NCBI GenBank assembly: GCA_030267565.1
Contig: BRXU01000007.1
Coordinates: 2,604,001 to 2,668,000, forward strand
DNA: 64,000 nt
Direction: 5' to 3'
DNA from: Pleodorina starrii
Taxonomy: Eukaryota; Chlorophyta; Chlorophyceae; Chlamydomonadales; Volvocaceae
The position numbers and the translations under genes are program-made. This document shows positions 1-12,700 of the stretch, one piece after another. A model generated the notes under the pieces. The model saw nothing but the letters and a program-made list of their open reading frames with translations. It was not told the DNA's origin and did no database searches. Positions within the stretch are counted from its first letter, which is position 1; every line of letters begins with the position of its first letter.

Positions 1-379
1 CCCGGGTGATACCGGATACGGCAAGGCGGGGCCCCTCTGTCGACCCTTGCCTGGATTTCGGTTTAGTTGTGTCGTGCTGCGAGACGCTACCGAGCCGCTG
101 CCGCGCCCACCCCGCTCGCTCCCAACGTGCGTGCATTCCAGTTTGTCGTTTTTGGTCATTCTGGCGCTGTCCCGTTCCACCTCATTCAGTGCACCTTCCA
201 TTCCTGGATGGTGATGGCTGTCTCCCTTGCTTGCCCTGCTTCCCCGGACCCGCTACTGTACCTGCCCCGTTGCCGCCGCCCCCTTTCCCCGGGCCCCCTG
301 ACCCTCCCCTCCCCACCTGGTTTCACATCTGTTTGCCTACCTGACTGCCTCCCCCCCCTTTCCCCCTCACCCCCCTAAG

Positions 380-517
380 GCCGCCTCCTCGTCCGCTTCG
401 GACAGCGCCAGCGAGGCGGGCTCCGTGCGCGGGGCGCAGGGCCCGGGTGGCGCCAGCGGCCCCGCCAGGTTCGCCGGTATCAACAAGGGGCTGGGCAACG
501 TGCTGTACTTCATGTGA
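380..517 (+). CDS. terminal exon of an unrecognised gene
   Basis: A pyrimidine-rich tract ends in an AG at 378-379 and opens a 45-codon exon that closes with TGA at 515-517. The translated tail is Ser/Ala/Gly-rich and ends in the more ordered peptide GINKGLGNVLYFM. The rest of the gene lies to the left of the window; I see no convincing exon in 1-379, which reads as intron. I do not recognise the family. The exon is in phase 0 with the preceding intron. The call rests on the acceptor, the open frame and the change from disordered to structured sequence, so it is tentative. Confidence 0.4.
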   Translation, partial: AASSSASDSASEAGSVRGAQGPGGASGPARFAGINKGLGNVLYFM

Positions 518-1386
518 GGCAGCCAACCAGCAGGTGCTTGAGCAGGAGGCTGGCTGTGTGGCGGGGCTGAGGGGGGGGAAGCGGCTTGCCGGTGAGGATG
601 GCGGGCGGGGTCGGGTCAGCAGAGAATGGACCGCGAGATGGACAGCTGGGGGTCGCCGATGGCCCCCTGGCGGTCTGCAGTGGGAGGGCGCAGGCTGCTG
701 CTCCCTCTGCTGCTGCGACTGCTGATCTGGCAGCATTGCTGGTCGATAAGCAGTAATGCTGAGGAGGGACATGAAGTGACGTGCGTGTGTCCATTGCGCC
801 GTGCCTTTGTATGAACGCCGGTGTGGCAGCACGGCGGGCGTGTGGTCGCTCAGGCGTTCTTGTTTGCGGTCCGATCGACCAAAACTTGTGTGTTAAAGAT
901 TTGTGGCATTTTCAAATAAAGGCTTTGTCCGACGTGCTGTGTATATGGCCTAAAAGATTCTCCCCTCCTGGCAGAGATGATTGTTCACAAGTAGGTGGTA
1001 CGAAGGAGGAAGTACGGCAGATGGCGTGTGCCGGCCGTTGCCTTAATCAGTCCGGTTCGGGCGAGTGTGTCTGCCCGTGGTGGATGGCGCCCGCTTGAAC
1101 CATTTTCAATCTGGCAATTTACACAAGGTTGAAAAGAATCTGGCATGGTAGGTTTAGCGCGCGTCGTTAAGTACGGAGTGTATCCGTGCGCTGGTCGGGG
1201 GCCCGGGCATGTCGATGGCATGTTGACGTGCTCTTCGAGCCCCCCCCCCCGGCTGCCAGTCGTTTTGTGTGTGGTCAAATGTCGTAACTATGCCGGTGAA
1301 GGCAGACATTGGAGGACTGAGGGGCGCCACTCACGCGGGTCCGTTGGTCAGCTGCGTTGTTCGCCCAAACGCCAATCTGTACAATC

Positions 1387-1391
1387 TGTAA
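1387..1391 (+). promoter_or_regulatory. candidate TGTAA polyadenylation signal
   Basis: TGTAA is the usual poly(A) signal in volvocine algae. This copy lies about 870 bases after the stop codon at 517. A second copy at 1493-1497 is an alternative. Confidence 0.3.
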
Positions 1392-1873
1392 TTCATTCCG
1401 CACTGTTGAGACCCCGACACGTGAGCATGCGTACTGGCGACTACAGCTGACCTGACCTGACCTGTTTACGCTGGACCTCAAGCCCTAGCGTGTGTAAACG
1501 GAGCAGACTGTTGCCTCTTCGGCGGGTACAGACCACTACCGCGCTGACCGCATTTTCGAGAAAGACGGGTTGCTTTTCCCACTCCTCCGTGTCTGGGCTC
1601 CGTCTCACTCGAATCACATCTGGGTACCCGCACGCATTCTTCCCAGGTTTGCCAGACACATCATTGGTTGCTTGACATTCAACCGTGATGGGTTCTACCA
1701 GTGCAGGGGATTGGGACATGGCTAAAAAGCTATGCATATGACCTACTGTCCGTCCCACCACACCCCCCACATGGGTTGCAGAGCCCTCGGTGAAGGTCAG
1801 GACCGAACTGGTGACCTTCCGCTCACAAATCCAGTGCCCTAATTCTCAGCACTTCCCGGAGAGGACATCCTAC

Positions 1874-1878
1874 TTACA
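1874..1878 (-). promoter_or_regulatory. candidate TGTAA signal for the cyclase gene
   Basis: TTACA on the plus strand reads TGTAA on the minus strand. It is the first copy I found downstream of the cyclase stop at 3756, implying a 3' UTR of about 1.9 kb. Confidence 0.25.
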
Positions 1879-3676
1879 GGTGGGGTGCCGGGCAGGTGGG
1901 GAATGTTTTGTGGGTGATGGTGGATCGGTGGGGGAAGCTGGCAAGTTGGGTAGCCTCCCACTCCCACTCCCACTCCCACAGTGTGCTCGTTCTTCCCGCC
2001 ACATTTATGATCTCAGGCGAGAGCAGGCACATAGGTAGCACCCAGCTGGTCGCCCTCCCTGCTGCCGCCAACGCCCCAGGTGCCCTCCCAAGAGAAAGTA
2101 CAAAGTCGCCGAACCATACACCGAACCATGGGACCGGCCAAACCGTCCCAAAGCCTCTCCTCCCTCGGTTTGGGGTGAGGGCGCGAAGCAGCCGAAGTGG
2201 GGGCGTGGGCGTGTGCTGCGCCTCTGCAGCGTCCGTGATGCAGCCGCGTGGGTGTGCCGGCCTTGCGCCACCTGGGCAGCACGAGTCCCTTCCGAGGCGC
2301 GCAGAGGCACTCGTACGACCCAAGAGGCGGCGCAATCGATTTGCTGCCTCCCAGCAAACACCAGCAATAATTCCCCCGACGGGACAGGACGGGACAACAA
2401 CAACAACAACAAAAACAACAACAGCAAACTAGCAACGGCAGCAGTTGCAATGCCGGCTCCTGCAGCCCCCAGCAGCCATGTCGGCCCAGCAAGGGGGGAG
2501 GGGCCAGTTCCAATCGCGCGATGTGTTGGAACCCCCACATGCAATCCGTCACCGACCCGCGGGTCGCCCCCTTCGCAATGCGCTCTCGACGACACCCACA
2601 CAGTCGCGCTGAACAACCCAAGCCGCCACAGCCATACGGGGGGAGGGGGTTTCTAAGCCGTCCAACAAATAGTCATCAAGCCGCATCACACGAGCGCACT
2701 CTCCCTCCTCCCCCTCCCCCCCATCCCTCTTCCCCTCCGAGCAGCACACGGTTGCTAACAGTGATTGAGGCACCAGCAGCAGTCAACCAGTCTGATACTC
2801 ACTCCTGCGCGCTGCTGCTATCCGGTCGCTCACCATATCCCCTCCGTCTCCTTCCCCGCCCCTTGTTTCCCTCGCGTCTATTCAACCTTGTACAGCACAT
2901 GTACGGCACGACACACGTATGACGCAACATGCCCTTCGCTCCATCGCTCAATTCGTTCCATTGCATTGCTGTGATTAGAAATCTTCTAACTTCTTCATCA
3001 GTTTACCCTCCCTGGACAGCGCTTCTCTGATGGGCGACTCACACACATGCTCACCGCCCCCACGCGCACCCACCCACCCAGCCACGAGCGGACAGCATAT
3101 CGCTACCTCAACCTCACAGCTCACACACCGCTCTCCACCCACCACAGAGCCCAACAAAACGCAGCAGTTCCTCGCAGTCACACGCAGCGACATGCGAAGG
3201 CTACCTCAAACTCACACTCACACAAGCACAAGCACGCGCCGCGCGCCTGCACAAAACGTTGCGCACTGACGTACGACAAAAAATACGACACGACGGTCAA
3301 CACGAGCCAGGAAGAGGCCCGCGAAGACGGACGATGGGGAAACGCACCCGATTGCGAATGGTGGACCCCAAAGGTTGGTTGGGGGCAGCCCCTCCCCTCC
3401 CCCCACCCCCACCCCCCCCACCCCCACCACCCTTTACTAACACACCGCACTCATCCCGCCGGACCACACGTGTGCACCCCATACCGCCACCGCCACCTGC
3501 ACCGCCACCTGCCGTTGCGGCGCAGGAAACACAACAGAGGTGACTGCCTCGCTGCCCAGCCCCGCTTCCGCCCGCCCCGCCCGCTTGTCGTCTGCAGCCG
3601 ACTTCCAACACCGACTGCCGATTGTGGTGCGGCGCATGTCCCCTTCACCGCACTGCACTGCCCTGCACCATCCAAT

Positions 3677-3723
3677 TCATCCATCCACCCATCCATCTAT
3701 CCACCCATCCATCCATCCATCCA
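3677..3723. repeat. CATC tetranucleotide microsatellite
   Basis: Imperfect (CATC)n run lying just beyond the stop codon of the cyclase gene, in its probable 3' UTR. A similar tract lies at 19937-19968 in an intron of the transporter gene. Confidence 0.8.
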
Positions 3724-3755
3724 ATTCGTCGGACAGAGGCCGCTGCCGGCTGCTG

Positions 3756-6700
3756 CTACCGACCCGTGGGTCGACGTGACCCACTCCGCGACGAATTCCC
3801 ATTCCCACCCCCGAACAACATGTTCTCCAACGTCGAGTGAGTCCGCACCAGAGAGCTACCCCGCCGGGACCCCTCACCACCCTCCCGGGCAAACCCGCCG
3901 CCGCCGCCGCCGCCGCGCTGACCTCGCTGCCAGTCGGACCGCTTCGGCGGCGCTGACGGCGGCGGCGGCTGCGCCGCCGCCGTCCCGCTGGTGTCGTGCA
4001 GCCCGGACGCCCGGCTCGACGCGGCCTCATTAATGACCGACAGCCCCCTGCCACCGACGCCTCTGCTCCCGCCTGTGGTGGCAGGGGCGCTCTCCTCCGC
4101 GGCCTTTGCCTTTGAGGCCGCCGCCTGCGCCATCGCCGCCATCGCCGCCGCCTCCGCCTCCGCCTCCTCCGCCGCACACGCCGCCGCCACCTCGTGGATG
4201 TTGGTGAGGGTGCCCAGCAGCATGGCCCGCTGCTTCATGTCGCGACGTTGGCGAGTGGCTCCCTCCGATTGGGGGGCCCACAGGAAGGTGTCCATTCGGC
4301 CCTTGCCCTTGACCTGAGGGGGGAGGGGTGGGGTGGGGTGGGGGTCGTAGGTAGTATGGAACGTGGAACGAGGGGCGACGAGGGGTGTTCCGAAAGTGCA
4401 ATGCGGTCTCAGTGCTGGTGGGGAAAGGTAGGTAGGGAGGGAGGGAGGCAAGGGGGTGGGCGACACGGCAGCCGGGGCCGAACCCCACCCCTTCCTTGCA
4501 CGCCTCGGCCCCGGGTCTGAACCGGCCCGACCTGACCTAAGCACCAGTCTCCCCGCCCCGCACCTCCATTCCCCGCCCCCCGCCCCCCGCACCTCCACTC
4601 CCCCGGTGGCCACCCAGCCGATCTCCTCCTCCCCCGCCCGCAGCAATGACCGCGTGGAGGCAGACACGTGAATGCAACCCGGCCGACCGGTGCTCTCCTG
4701 CAGGGAGGGAGGGGGGAGGGGGGAGGGAGGGAGGAGTGTTGGATGCCCCGAGAGGCAGTCGTGGCTGGCCTGTTCAGGCAATCCAGGAAACAAGGATGTG
4801 TGCTTTCTTCCCTTCTTTCGGCACTGCTTTCCGTCGCCCCGTGTCCTGCCCTATACGACGGTCATATGCAGCCCAAGGCTTGGGTCGATGCAACGGAAAA
4901 AGAAGATGGCCCGACCAGACAATACCGGTACGGTTGACAGCTGATGCACCGCACCCAGGCACGCAATCCAAAACACACACACACCGCCCCGCCCCCCCCA
5001 CCCCGCCCCGCCCCGCCCCGCCCCACCATGCGGCTAGCGGTGTTGATGGTGTCGCCGAAGAGGCAGAACCGGGGCATCTTCTGACCCACCACTCCGCTAG
5101 TGGCGGGGCCGCTGTGGATGCCGATACGCATCTGAAATTACCCAGCAAGCCAACCAGAAGCAGCAGCGGCAGCAGCAGCGGGGGAAGCAGCGGGGGTAGC
5201 GGCGGTTTGGTCGAGATAGAGATCGGGGGCCAGGCCGGGGGGCGGCCACTATGGAAACCATGCCTCACTCCGACCTGCCACTCCGTGCCGTACTTCCAGC
5301 CAACTTACAGTACGGCAAGTAACCGCACATTATTAGGGGCTTGGAGCCTCACGCACCCACACACCCGGACGCTCAGCCGCACGCTTCCCCCCCAACCCCC
5401 CCCCCCCCCGCTGTCCGCACCTGCACCCTCCGACCCGTGTTGGGCAGCCGCACCCGGGCCGCCTCACCGAGCATGGCCCGCGCAAAGGCCACCGTCCGGG
5501 TGGCGTGCAGCGGGTCGGCGTCCTCCCGACTGCGCACCGCCGCCCCGTAGCCGTCCTCGTCCCGAGCCATCAGCCCACCGGCGACCTGCGGGGGTGGGTG
5601 GGGTGGGGGGGGATGGGCGGGTGCAGAATGCGGTCGTAGGAGAGGAGAGGAGAGGGGACACACTACCCCTAAAACCCTAAAACCCAGTACCGACCAGTCT
5701 GTGGGTTTGCGGAGGCAGCTGACAGACGGCTGCGTGGTGGGTGGTTGGGTGGGTGGGGCTGCTGTAGCTTCTAATGGGTCCCGGGAAGACGAAAACAGAT
5801 CAGCGTCAACCACCAACCGCCCCAACCGCACCATGTAGCAGTCTCCGATAGTCTCAACCTTGTAAACGCCGTACACGTCCGTCAGGCTGTGGGGTGGGGT
5901 GAGGGCGGGGTTGAGGGCGGGGTTGAGGGCGGGTCAGCAGATCCGGTCGGGTCGGGTGGGGTCGGGTCACCCACCCATCCATACGCCCAGACTAGGCGCC
6001 TATTCGCTCCATTGCGCGTCCCCTCCCCCTCCCCCACCCCCGATCTGCAACATCCCCCCCCCAACCCCCCATCCCCCCCAACCCCACCTGTCTAATCTGG
6101 TGTAGAGGTCATTTAGAAAGGTCATGACAGTGGCGGGGGCCACCTCCTTACACATCTCCGTGAAGCCCTTGATGTCTGGAGGAGGGGGGGAGGGGGAGAG
6201 AGGGGTCCACGGATAGGCCGGAGGGGGGGGGCAGGGGGAGGGTGACTGCCGGGTACCTTCTCCATCCCACCCCAGGATTCGATATGCGGTGCGAAGGAGA
6301 GGAGAGGCGGTGTAGAGAGGGGGTTGGAGGAGAGGCGGGGGATCAACAAAGCTTTGCTTCACCGGATGGCTTCGTTGCGCGGTGCGGTGCGGTGCAGTGC
6401 GGTGCGGTGCGGTGCGGTCATCACCGAAGAGAACAATCCTCTTGGGGGGGGGGCGGACAGCGCAAGCCGGACGAGGAGGCAGGTGGGGTGGGGTCTGGGT
6501 ACAGGTACAGGGGTAGATGTGAATGTAGTGATACAGCGGTGGGAGACCGCCTTCAGGGCCCCGCTGCAATAGTGCCGTCACTTCACTGCGGCTCGTCCCC
6601 CTCCCTCCACCCACCCCCTCTCCCTCCCCCTCCCCCTCCCACCTCACCAGCGAACAGCACTGTGATGCACTCGTGAGAGGTGGCCACCGCTGCGGGGTCC

Positions 6701-9700
6701 TGTGGAGGAGAGGGGGGCGGAGAGGGAGGCACGAGGGGGGGGGAGGGGGAATGAAGTGGGCGGATTGTTACCGGGGGGAGGGGAGGGGAGGAGCGACGAG
6801 TTGCGTTGTGATCTGGTCCGCACACTGCGACTGAGCGACTGAGGCGGACTGGCTGCGGCCCCACGTGCCTCTGGCCCCCACCCCACAGAAGAGCCCCGCC
6901 CCCGGGCCCCCTTCCCCCCGCCCCTCGCCATGCCCTGGCTGCGCACTCTCCGCCCCCCACCCCCGCCCCCCCCGCCCCACCTGGATGTGTCTCAGCAGCT
7001 GCAGCCCGTTGCGTTGCCGCTCCGCCGTCGCGTTGCGAGCCGCCGTCATGTGCCGTACCACGTGACGCGGGAAGATGTCCGCCAACAGCCGCTGCTCCGC
7101 CTCCAGCACCCGCGTCAGCACCTCCTCCGCCCGTACCTGAATAACGACCAACAGAAGCAACGGTCACGGCAGGGCGGGGAGGGGCGGGGCGGGGCGGGCC
7201 CGACCAGTACCGTCCCAGCCCCCGGTCTGTACGGGTCGGGTCGGGTCGGGTGCATGCAGTCGCCCTCTGGACCCCACCACCTCAAAGGACCTCCCGGGGG
7301 GGCAGTCGAGTCGACGACCGGCCCGTACCCTCCTGCCCCCCTCAATGCCCCCTACTGCCCGCAACCGCAGTCCCGTCCCTGCCCCACCTCTCCCCCCTCC
7401 GCCCCTCTCCCGCCCCCGCCTCCGCACCTGGTTGCTGACGTCCGTCTGAATGATGAGAATGACCCGCTCGCCGCTGATGGGGTCATCCACGGGTTTGACA
7501 TGCACCTCGTGCCACCGTACGGCACCCGCCCACGCCTCCGGGCCCCCCCGCGAGTACGACCCCGTGGCCAGCAGCGCGCAATGCAGCCCCACCTCCCCAC
7601 CACCACCACCACCACCACCGCCGCCGCCGCCGCCACCGCCCCGCTCACTGACGGTGGGCGGCAGCGGCGGCGCCCAGCCAGACAGGGACCTGTCCCCAAA
7701 GGCCCCACTTGAGCCACGGGCTCCGGAACCAGGCAGGGAGGGCTCCCTGGAGAGGTGGTGCTGCGCCGCCGCAGCGACGGCGGCGGTGGCGGCGGTGTCT
7801 GTCCAGCTAGAGGACGGGTCGTCGCCGCCGCCCGTCGGGACAGAGCTAGCCAGCATCATACCCACCGCTCCGAAACCACCGCCGCCGCCTCCCCCTCCTC
7901 CCCGCGTCCCCAGGCTGCGGCTGCTGTATGTAGAGGAGAAGCTGGTGCGGGAGCGAGACCCGCCCACCACGCCGCCGCCGACGCCACCGCTGACGCCAGC
8001 GGCGGCGGCGGCGGCGGCGCCTCCGCTGCTGCCTCCCCCCGCCGCCAGCACCGAACGCAGCATGGCTCGCATCCGGGAGCGGGGGTCCTGGTGGTGATGC
8101 AGCTGGTGGTGCGGTTGGAGCGGTTGGGGCGGTTGGAGCGGTTGAAACGGTTGAAACGGTTGGGCTTGGGAGTGGGATCGCTGGAAGGAGCCGCTGGCGC
8201 GGGCGAATCCTCCCCGGGGCATGTACGACATGGACACGTGGCTGCGCTCCGCACACGAGGTCGTCGCCGGCGGAGCAGCCGACAGCAGACCCCGCGCCGC
8301 CAGCAGCCCCGACGGTCCCGACGACCCCGGCCCCGGCCCCGCCGCCATGCAGTCCGGTCCGGAGCTGACCGGCGTGCGACCACCGCCGCCGCCGCCGCCG
8401 CCGCCGCTGCTCACTGGGACAGCAATGATGTCGCCGCCGCCGCCGCCGCCGCTGCCGCTGGCAGCGGCAACTGACGCGGCCACTTCCTTGGCTGCTGCTG
8501 CTGCGGCCGCTGCCGCGGCGGCGGTGGAGGTGGAGGTGGAGGCGGCTGCGGCGGCGGCGGCGGTTCGTGCGGAGGAGGATATGGACATGTGGCGCAGTGA
8601 GTCTCCCTCCCCCTCCCCCTCCCTGGAGCAGTTCCCCCAGCGAGCCACGCCGGGGGTGCGGCTGTTGAGGTCCGAGTGTGCCCTTCCAAGCAGGGAGGAG
8701 GGGGAGGAGGGGCGGGTCAGCCGGGGGGACAGATAGCTCGGGGCGGACACCGCCGGTCTCCCCCTGCCGCCAACTGCAGCCGCCGCCGCCGCAGCAGCAG
8801 CAGCAGCAGCTGGCGCCGCCGCTGCCGCTGCCGCCTGACGCTGCTGCTGCAGGCTTTGCCCGCCGCCACCGCCGGACCCCGGCGCAGAGGACGCAGCTGC
8901 CGTGTCGGCGGCCGCGCTGTGTGGCTCGCCCCCCGGCACCACTGCCCCTGGCGCCGCTGCCCCTGGAGCCACTGACAGTGCGTCGCTCAGCTGAGACTGG
9001 CGCAGACGGGAGTGGGGCGGCCGCTGCCAGGAGCCCAGGCTCCCTCCCGCTCCCACTCCCGCAGAGGCCGTCGCCGGAGCCCCAGCCACCTGACCCACAG
9101 CCTGACCCGCCGCCGCCGCCTGACTCGCCGCCGCCGCCGGCTGACAGGCGCTCCGCGCGGCACCACCGCCGCTGGCGGCTGTGACTGCGGCGGTTAGACC
9201 TGCCGTACTGCCCACCTGCAGCCAGTAATTCGGCAGCCCGGCCAGTGGGCCCGGCTCCAAGCCCGAGGACACGGAGCGAGCTGCGGTGCTGAGCAGCGCG
9301 TCGGGCGGGTAGGCGTAATTGGTCACAGAGCCCTGAGTGCTCATCATCATCATCGCCGTCGCCGTCGTCGTCATCATCGCCGCCGCCGCCACCGCCGTCT
9401 CCCCACTGCCAGTCGCCAGCAGCAGCAGGTCCCGCCGCGATATCGCCGAATCGCCGCCCACCGAACCAACGCCGCCGACGCCGCAGCCGCTCTCCATTAA
9501 TTGGGACAGCTGAGACAGGTGAGAGGCGCGCGCTGCAGCTGCCGCCGCCGCCGCCCCCCAGCCCCCCGCCGCCACGGAGCCCGGCCGAATCGAGGGCGCC
9601 AGGCTGGGGCTGAGGCTGAGGCTGAGGCTGAGGCTGGGTGTCTCGCTGACCCCCGGTGCGGTCAGGGGGATGGGCAGGCGCTGGTCGGGGGTGTGGGAGG

Positions 9701-12700
9701 CGCGCGCCGGACCCAAGCCGCCGCAAGGCTCGCTGGCAGCAAGGCTGGGGGAGGGCGTGGGCGCGGCGTCGGGCAGTAAGGAGGTGGAGAGGCCCAGGGT
9801 TCCGGAGCTGGGGACCACGGGCGCTCGGGGTCGGGGTGGCGGCGGTGACTGCGGCTCCGAACTGTGTGGCCCCACCGCCGGAACACTGCAGTTGCCGCCG
9901 CCGTTGAGGGGCCCCTGCGTCGGCCGCTCGGGCTGTGGCTGGTCCGGGATCTGCTGCGGCTGCTGCTGTTGCTGGTGGTGGTGGGGGGGTGAGGCAGTGG
10001 ACGGGGCTGCTGCTCCGTTGGCGCTGCTGCTGCGGCCAAAGCCCCGGGTCGGTGGACCGGCCAGCAAGCGGCTGCTGCCACTGCCACTGCTGCTGCCGCC
10101 GCCGGGTCGGTCCGCGTCGACCGCCCCGAATGCAGCGTCCTCGTCACTCTCGTTTGCTGCTGCAGCGCCGCCGCCGTCCGAGCCGCTGCCGCCGCCGCCG
10201 CCGCTGCCGCCGCACCGACTGAACCCGACTGCACTGGCTGCGCTGTCGCTGCAGCCACCGCCATAATCGCTGCTGCCGTCAGTGCTGCCACCAGGCGGAT
10301 CCAAGCGCTGCACCGACGGCCGCTCCGTGTCCTCGTCGTCCTCGTCGTCGTCGTCCTCGTCTTCACCGCCGTCGCCTCCACCCTCGTCGCGATCGCCACC
10401 ACCGAGCCGTTGGGAGCGCTGCTCAGCCATAGGCGGCGCCAAGGGGTACGTCAGACCTGTCGTGCGGTGGTGTGGTGGTGTTGGGATGAGGGGGTGTGGG
10501 GATGAGGGTGTCAGGGCGCATTGCGGCGCATTGCGGTGTGGCGGCGGCGGCGAATGCTGACGTGGGAACAAACCCTAAGACGATACTGCGGATGTTGGTG
10601 TGGTGTTAGGGTGTGAGGGGGCATTTGCACACAGGCATTTGCGTCAAAGGGCCAGCAGGCAGGTGCGGCGGGGCAGGGGTCTACTTGTACGAGCAGGAGC
10701 CACGGCCCCACTGCGCTGCCCTCCACGGCACCGCACCGCACCGCACCGCCCCACATCGGGCAGCAGCTCGCTCACCCAGGTTGCTGGCGCGACGAGGCCG
10801 GTGCGTCGTCCCCGCTCGGTGGCTGCGCGGCGGCCGGTCGCTGAGCGGCTTGCTGCTCTGTCGTACCAGCTCCAGGGGGGTCGAGGGGAACTCCTCATTC
10901 CAAGCTTCCAGTACGGCAGAGGTTGCGGCGGACGACTGCGGCGAATGGGTCCACATAGTGCACCCAGGATTCCCGGCGGGCGGCCACCCGTTCCAGCGGG
11001 GGGCCGCCAGGGGTGAGGGCCAGGGGGGATGGGTGAGCAACGAAAAAAATGGTGAACACAATCACACACACACCCCAGGGAAACCCACCAGGAGGCACGT
11101 CACGGTCTTTCGATCGCCGTTGGCCAGCGCACCCCCGCGTCCGACCACACCGCCCCGGGGTAGACGCCCTGCTGGCCCCACCCCGCCCCGCCCCGCAGTG
11201 GGATCCGGGTTAGCCCCGCCCCCAATTTGCCTCCGGCTGCCGTCGAGCTTCCGCTCACCGCCGGCAGCTGCATCCCACAACAGTCAGCTGCATCCCAGCT
11301 CTCACAAGCCCCACTTCCACACCAACACACTAACTGTACCCAGCTGCCACCTGCGGCCCCCTCCCACTCAAACAGAACACCGCTCCCTCCCCTCCCCTCC
11401 CCTCCCCTCCCCTCCCCTGCCCTCCCCTCCCCTCCCCTCCCCTCCCCTCCCCTCCCCTCCCCTCCCCTCCCCTCCCCTCCCCTCCCCTCCCCTCCCCTCC
11501 CCTCCCCTCCCCTCCCCTCCCCTCCCCTCCCCTCCCCTCCCCTCCCCTCCCCTCCCCTCCCCTCCCCTCCCCTCCCCTCCCCTCCCCTGCCCTCCCCTCC
11601 CCTGCCCTCTCTCGCCCCTCCTCCCTCTCACCCGCTGTGACGTGCGACGTGAGCCCTCCGCCGCCAAGCCGCTGCTCAGAAGCTGCTGCTGCACCTGCCG
11701 CCTTGACTGCCGCTTGGGCTGCAGCTCCCCCTCCCCCTCCCCCTGCTGCTGTCCCTGTTCCGGGTGTTCCTGGTGTTTCAGCTGCTGCTCCTGCTGCTGC
11801 TGTTGCTGCTGTAGGCTGGGCTTTGGCGGCGGCTGCATGCCCTCCAAATGCAGCCGCACCGTCGCCCTCCCCGACGCCTGCTCAAGACACACCGCACGGC
11901 GGCCGCCGCCGCTGTCCCCGTCGCCGCCGCCGCCGCCGCCGTCCCGACCTCGTTCGGTCGTCACTTCCGCCTCCCGAACCATCGCTGCATCACCCGCCGT
12001 GTCATCACCGCCGCCGCAACCGGATCCGCCCCCTCCTTCCTCCTCCCGCCCCTCGCGCTCAGGCGGCGTTGCCTGACTCAGCGAGGGCGTAGCGGTGGCG
12101 GTGGTGGCGGTGGCGGTGGCTGAGGTGCCGACTGAGGTGTCTGTGAAGAGCTGGAAGAGGGAGCGACCTGCGGGCGGCAACAGAGGGCAGGAGCGTGCAA
12201 CTTTGTGCGTGTGCATGTTTGTGTTTGGACCTAAAAGGAGGACGGGGACGAGGACGACGACGACGAGGAGGAGGAGGAGGAGGAGGAGGGGAACAGGGCG
12301 GTCGGGTGCTGGAATGACTGAAAGCAGCTTTCAGAGAGCGGAGCTTGTCGGGTGCTGGGGTGGCCAAGGCGTGGGACCCGAGTATGCACAAAACGGGGGC
12401 TCGGGCGGCGAGGAGCTGATGACGTCCTCCGGTTGTTGTTCTGGCCCCTAAAACCCTGGTAGAGCAACACGTACACTCTACGGAGCAGGCGCAGAGGGAG
12501 TTGGAGTTGATTTCCAACAACAGAGGTTTCTGTGACTCGATGCAAGCGGGCTGGAGCTGATGTGGGTCGAGACGCAATTGGGGTGTGCCATCAGTGACTG
12601 ATGTCGCTGATGTCGCTGATGCCATGGGCCCGGGGGCCGCCCTCTCCCCCGCGCACCTCCAGCCAGCTGCGACGTAAGGCCCAGGTCCACCACCAAGCCG

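Larger units (their letters stand above)
518..3755. other. convergent 3' flanks, no gene recognised
   Basis: This stretch lies between the end of the plus-strand gene at 517 and the stop of the minus-strand cyclase gene at 3756, so it should hold both 3' untranslated regions. Open frames here are short, and the hydrophobic ones near 2005-2620 come from a CAA/TTG trinucleotide run at 2395-2430. Simple repeats include a CATC tract at 3677-3723. I found no splice-consistent or family-like coding sequence. Confidence 0.6.

Noticed and set aside
2005..2621. Minus-strand frames with a Leu-rich hydrophobic stretch that look like a membrane protein
   Set aside because: The hydrophobic run comes from a CAA/AAC trinucleotide tract read on the other strand; there is no family resemblance and no supporting splice sites.
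7846..9726. Second long open frame (626 codons) overlapping the large cyclase exon
   Set aside because: GC-rich trinucleotide runs keep several frames open. Only the frame used in the gene model joins in phase to both PAS segments.
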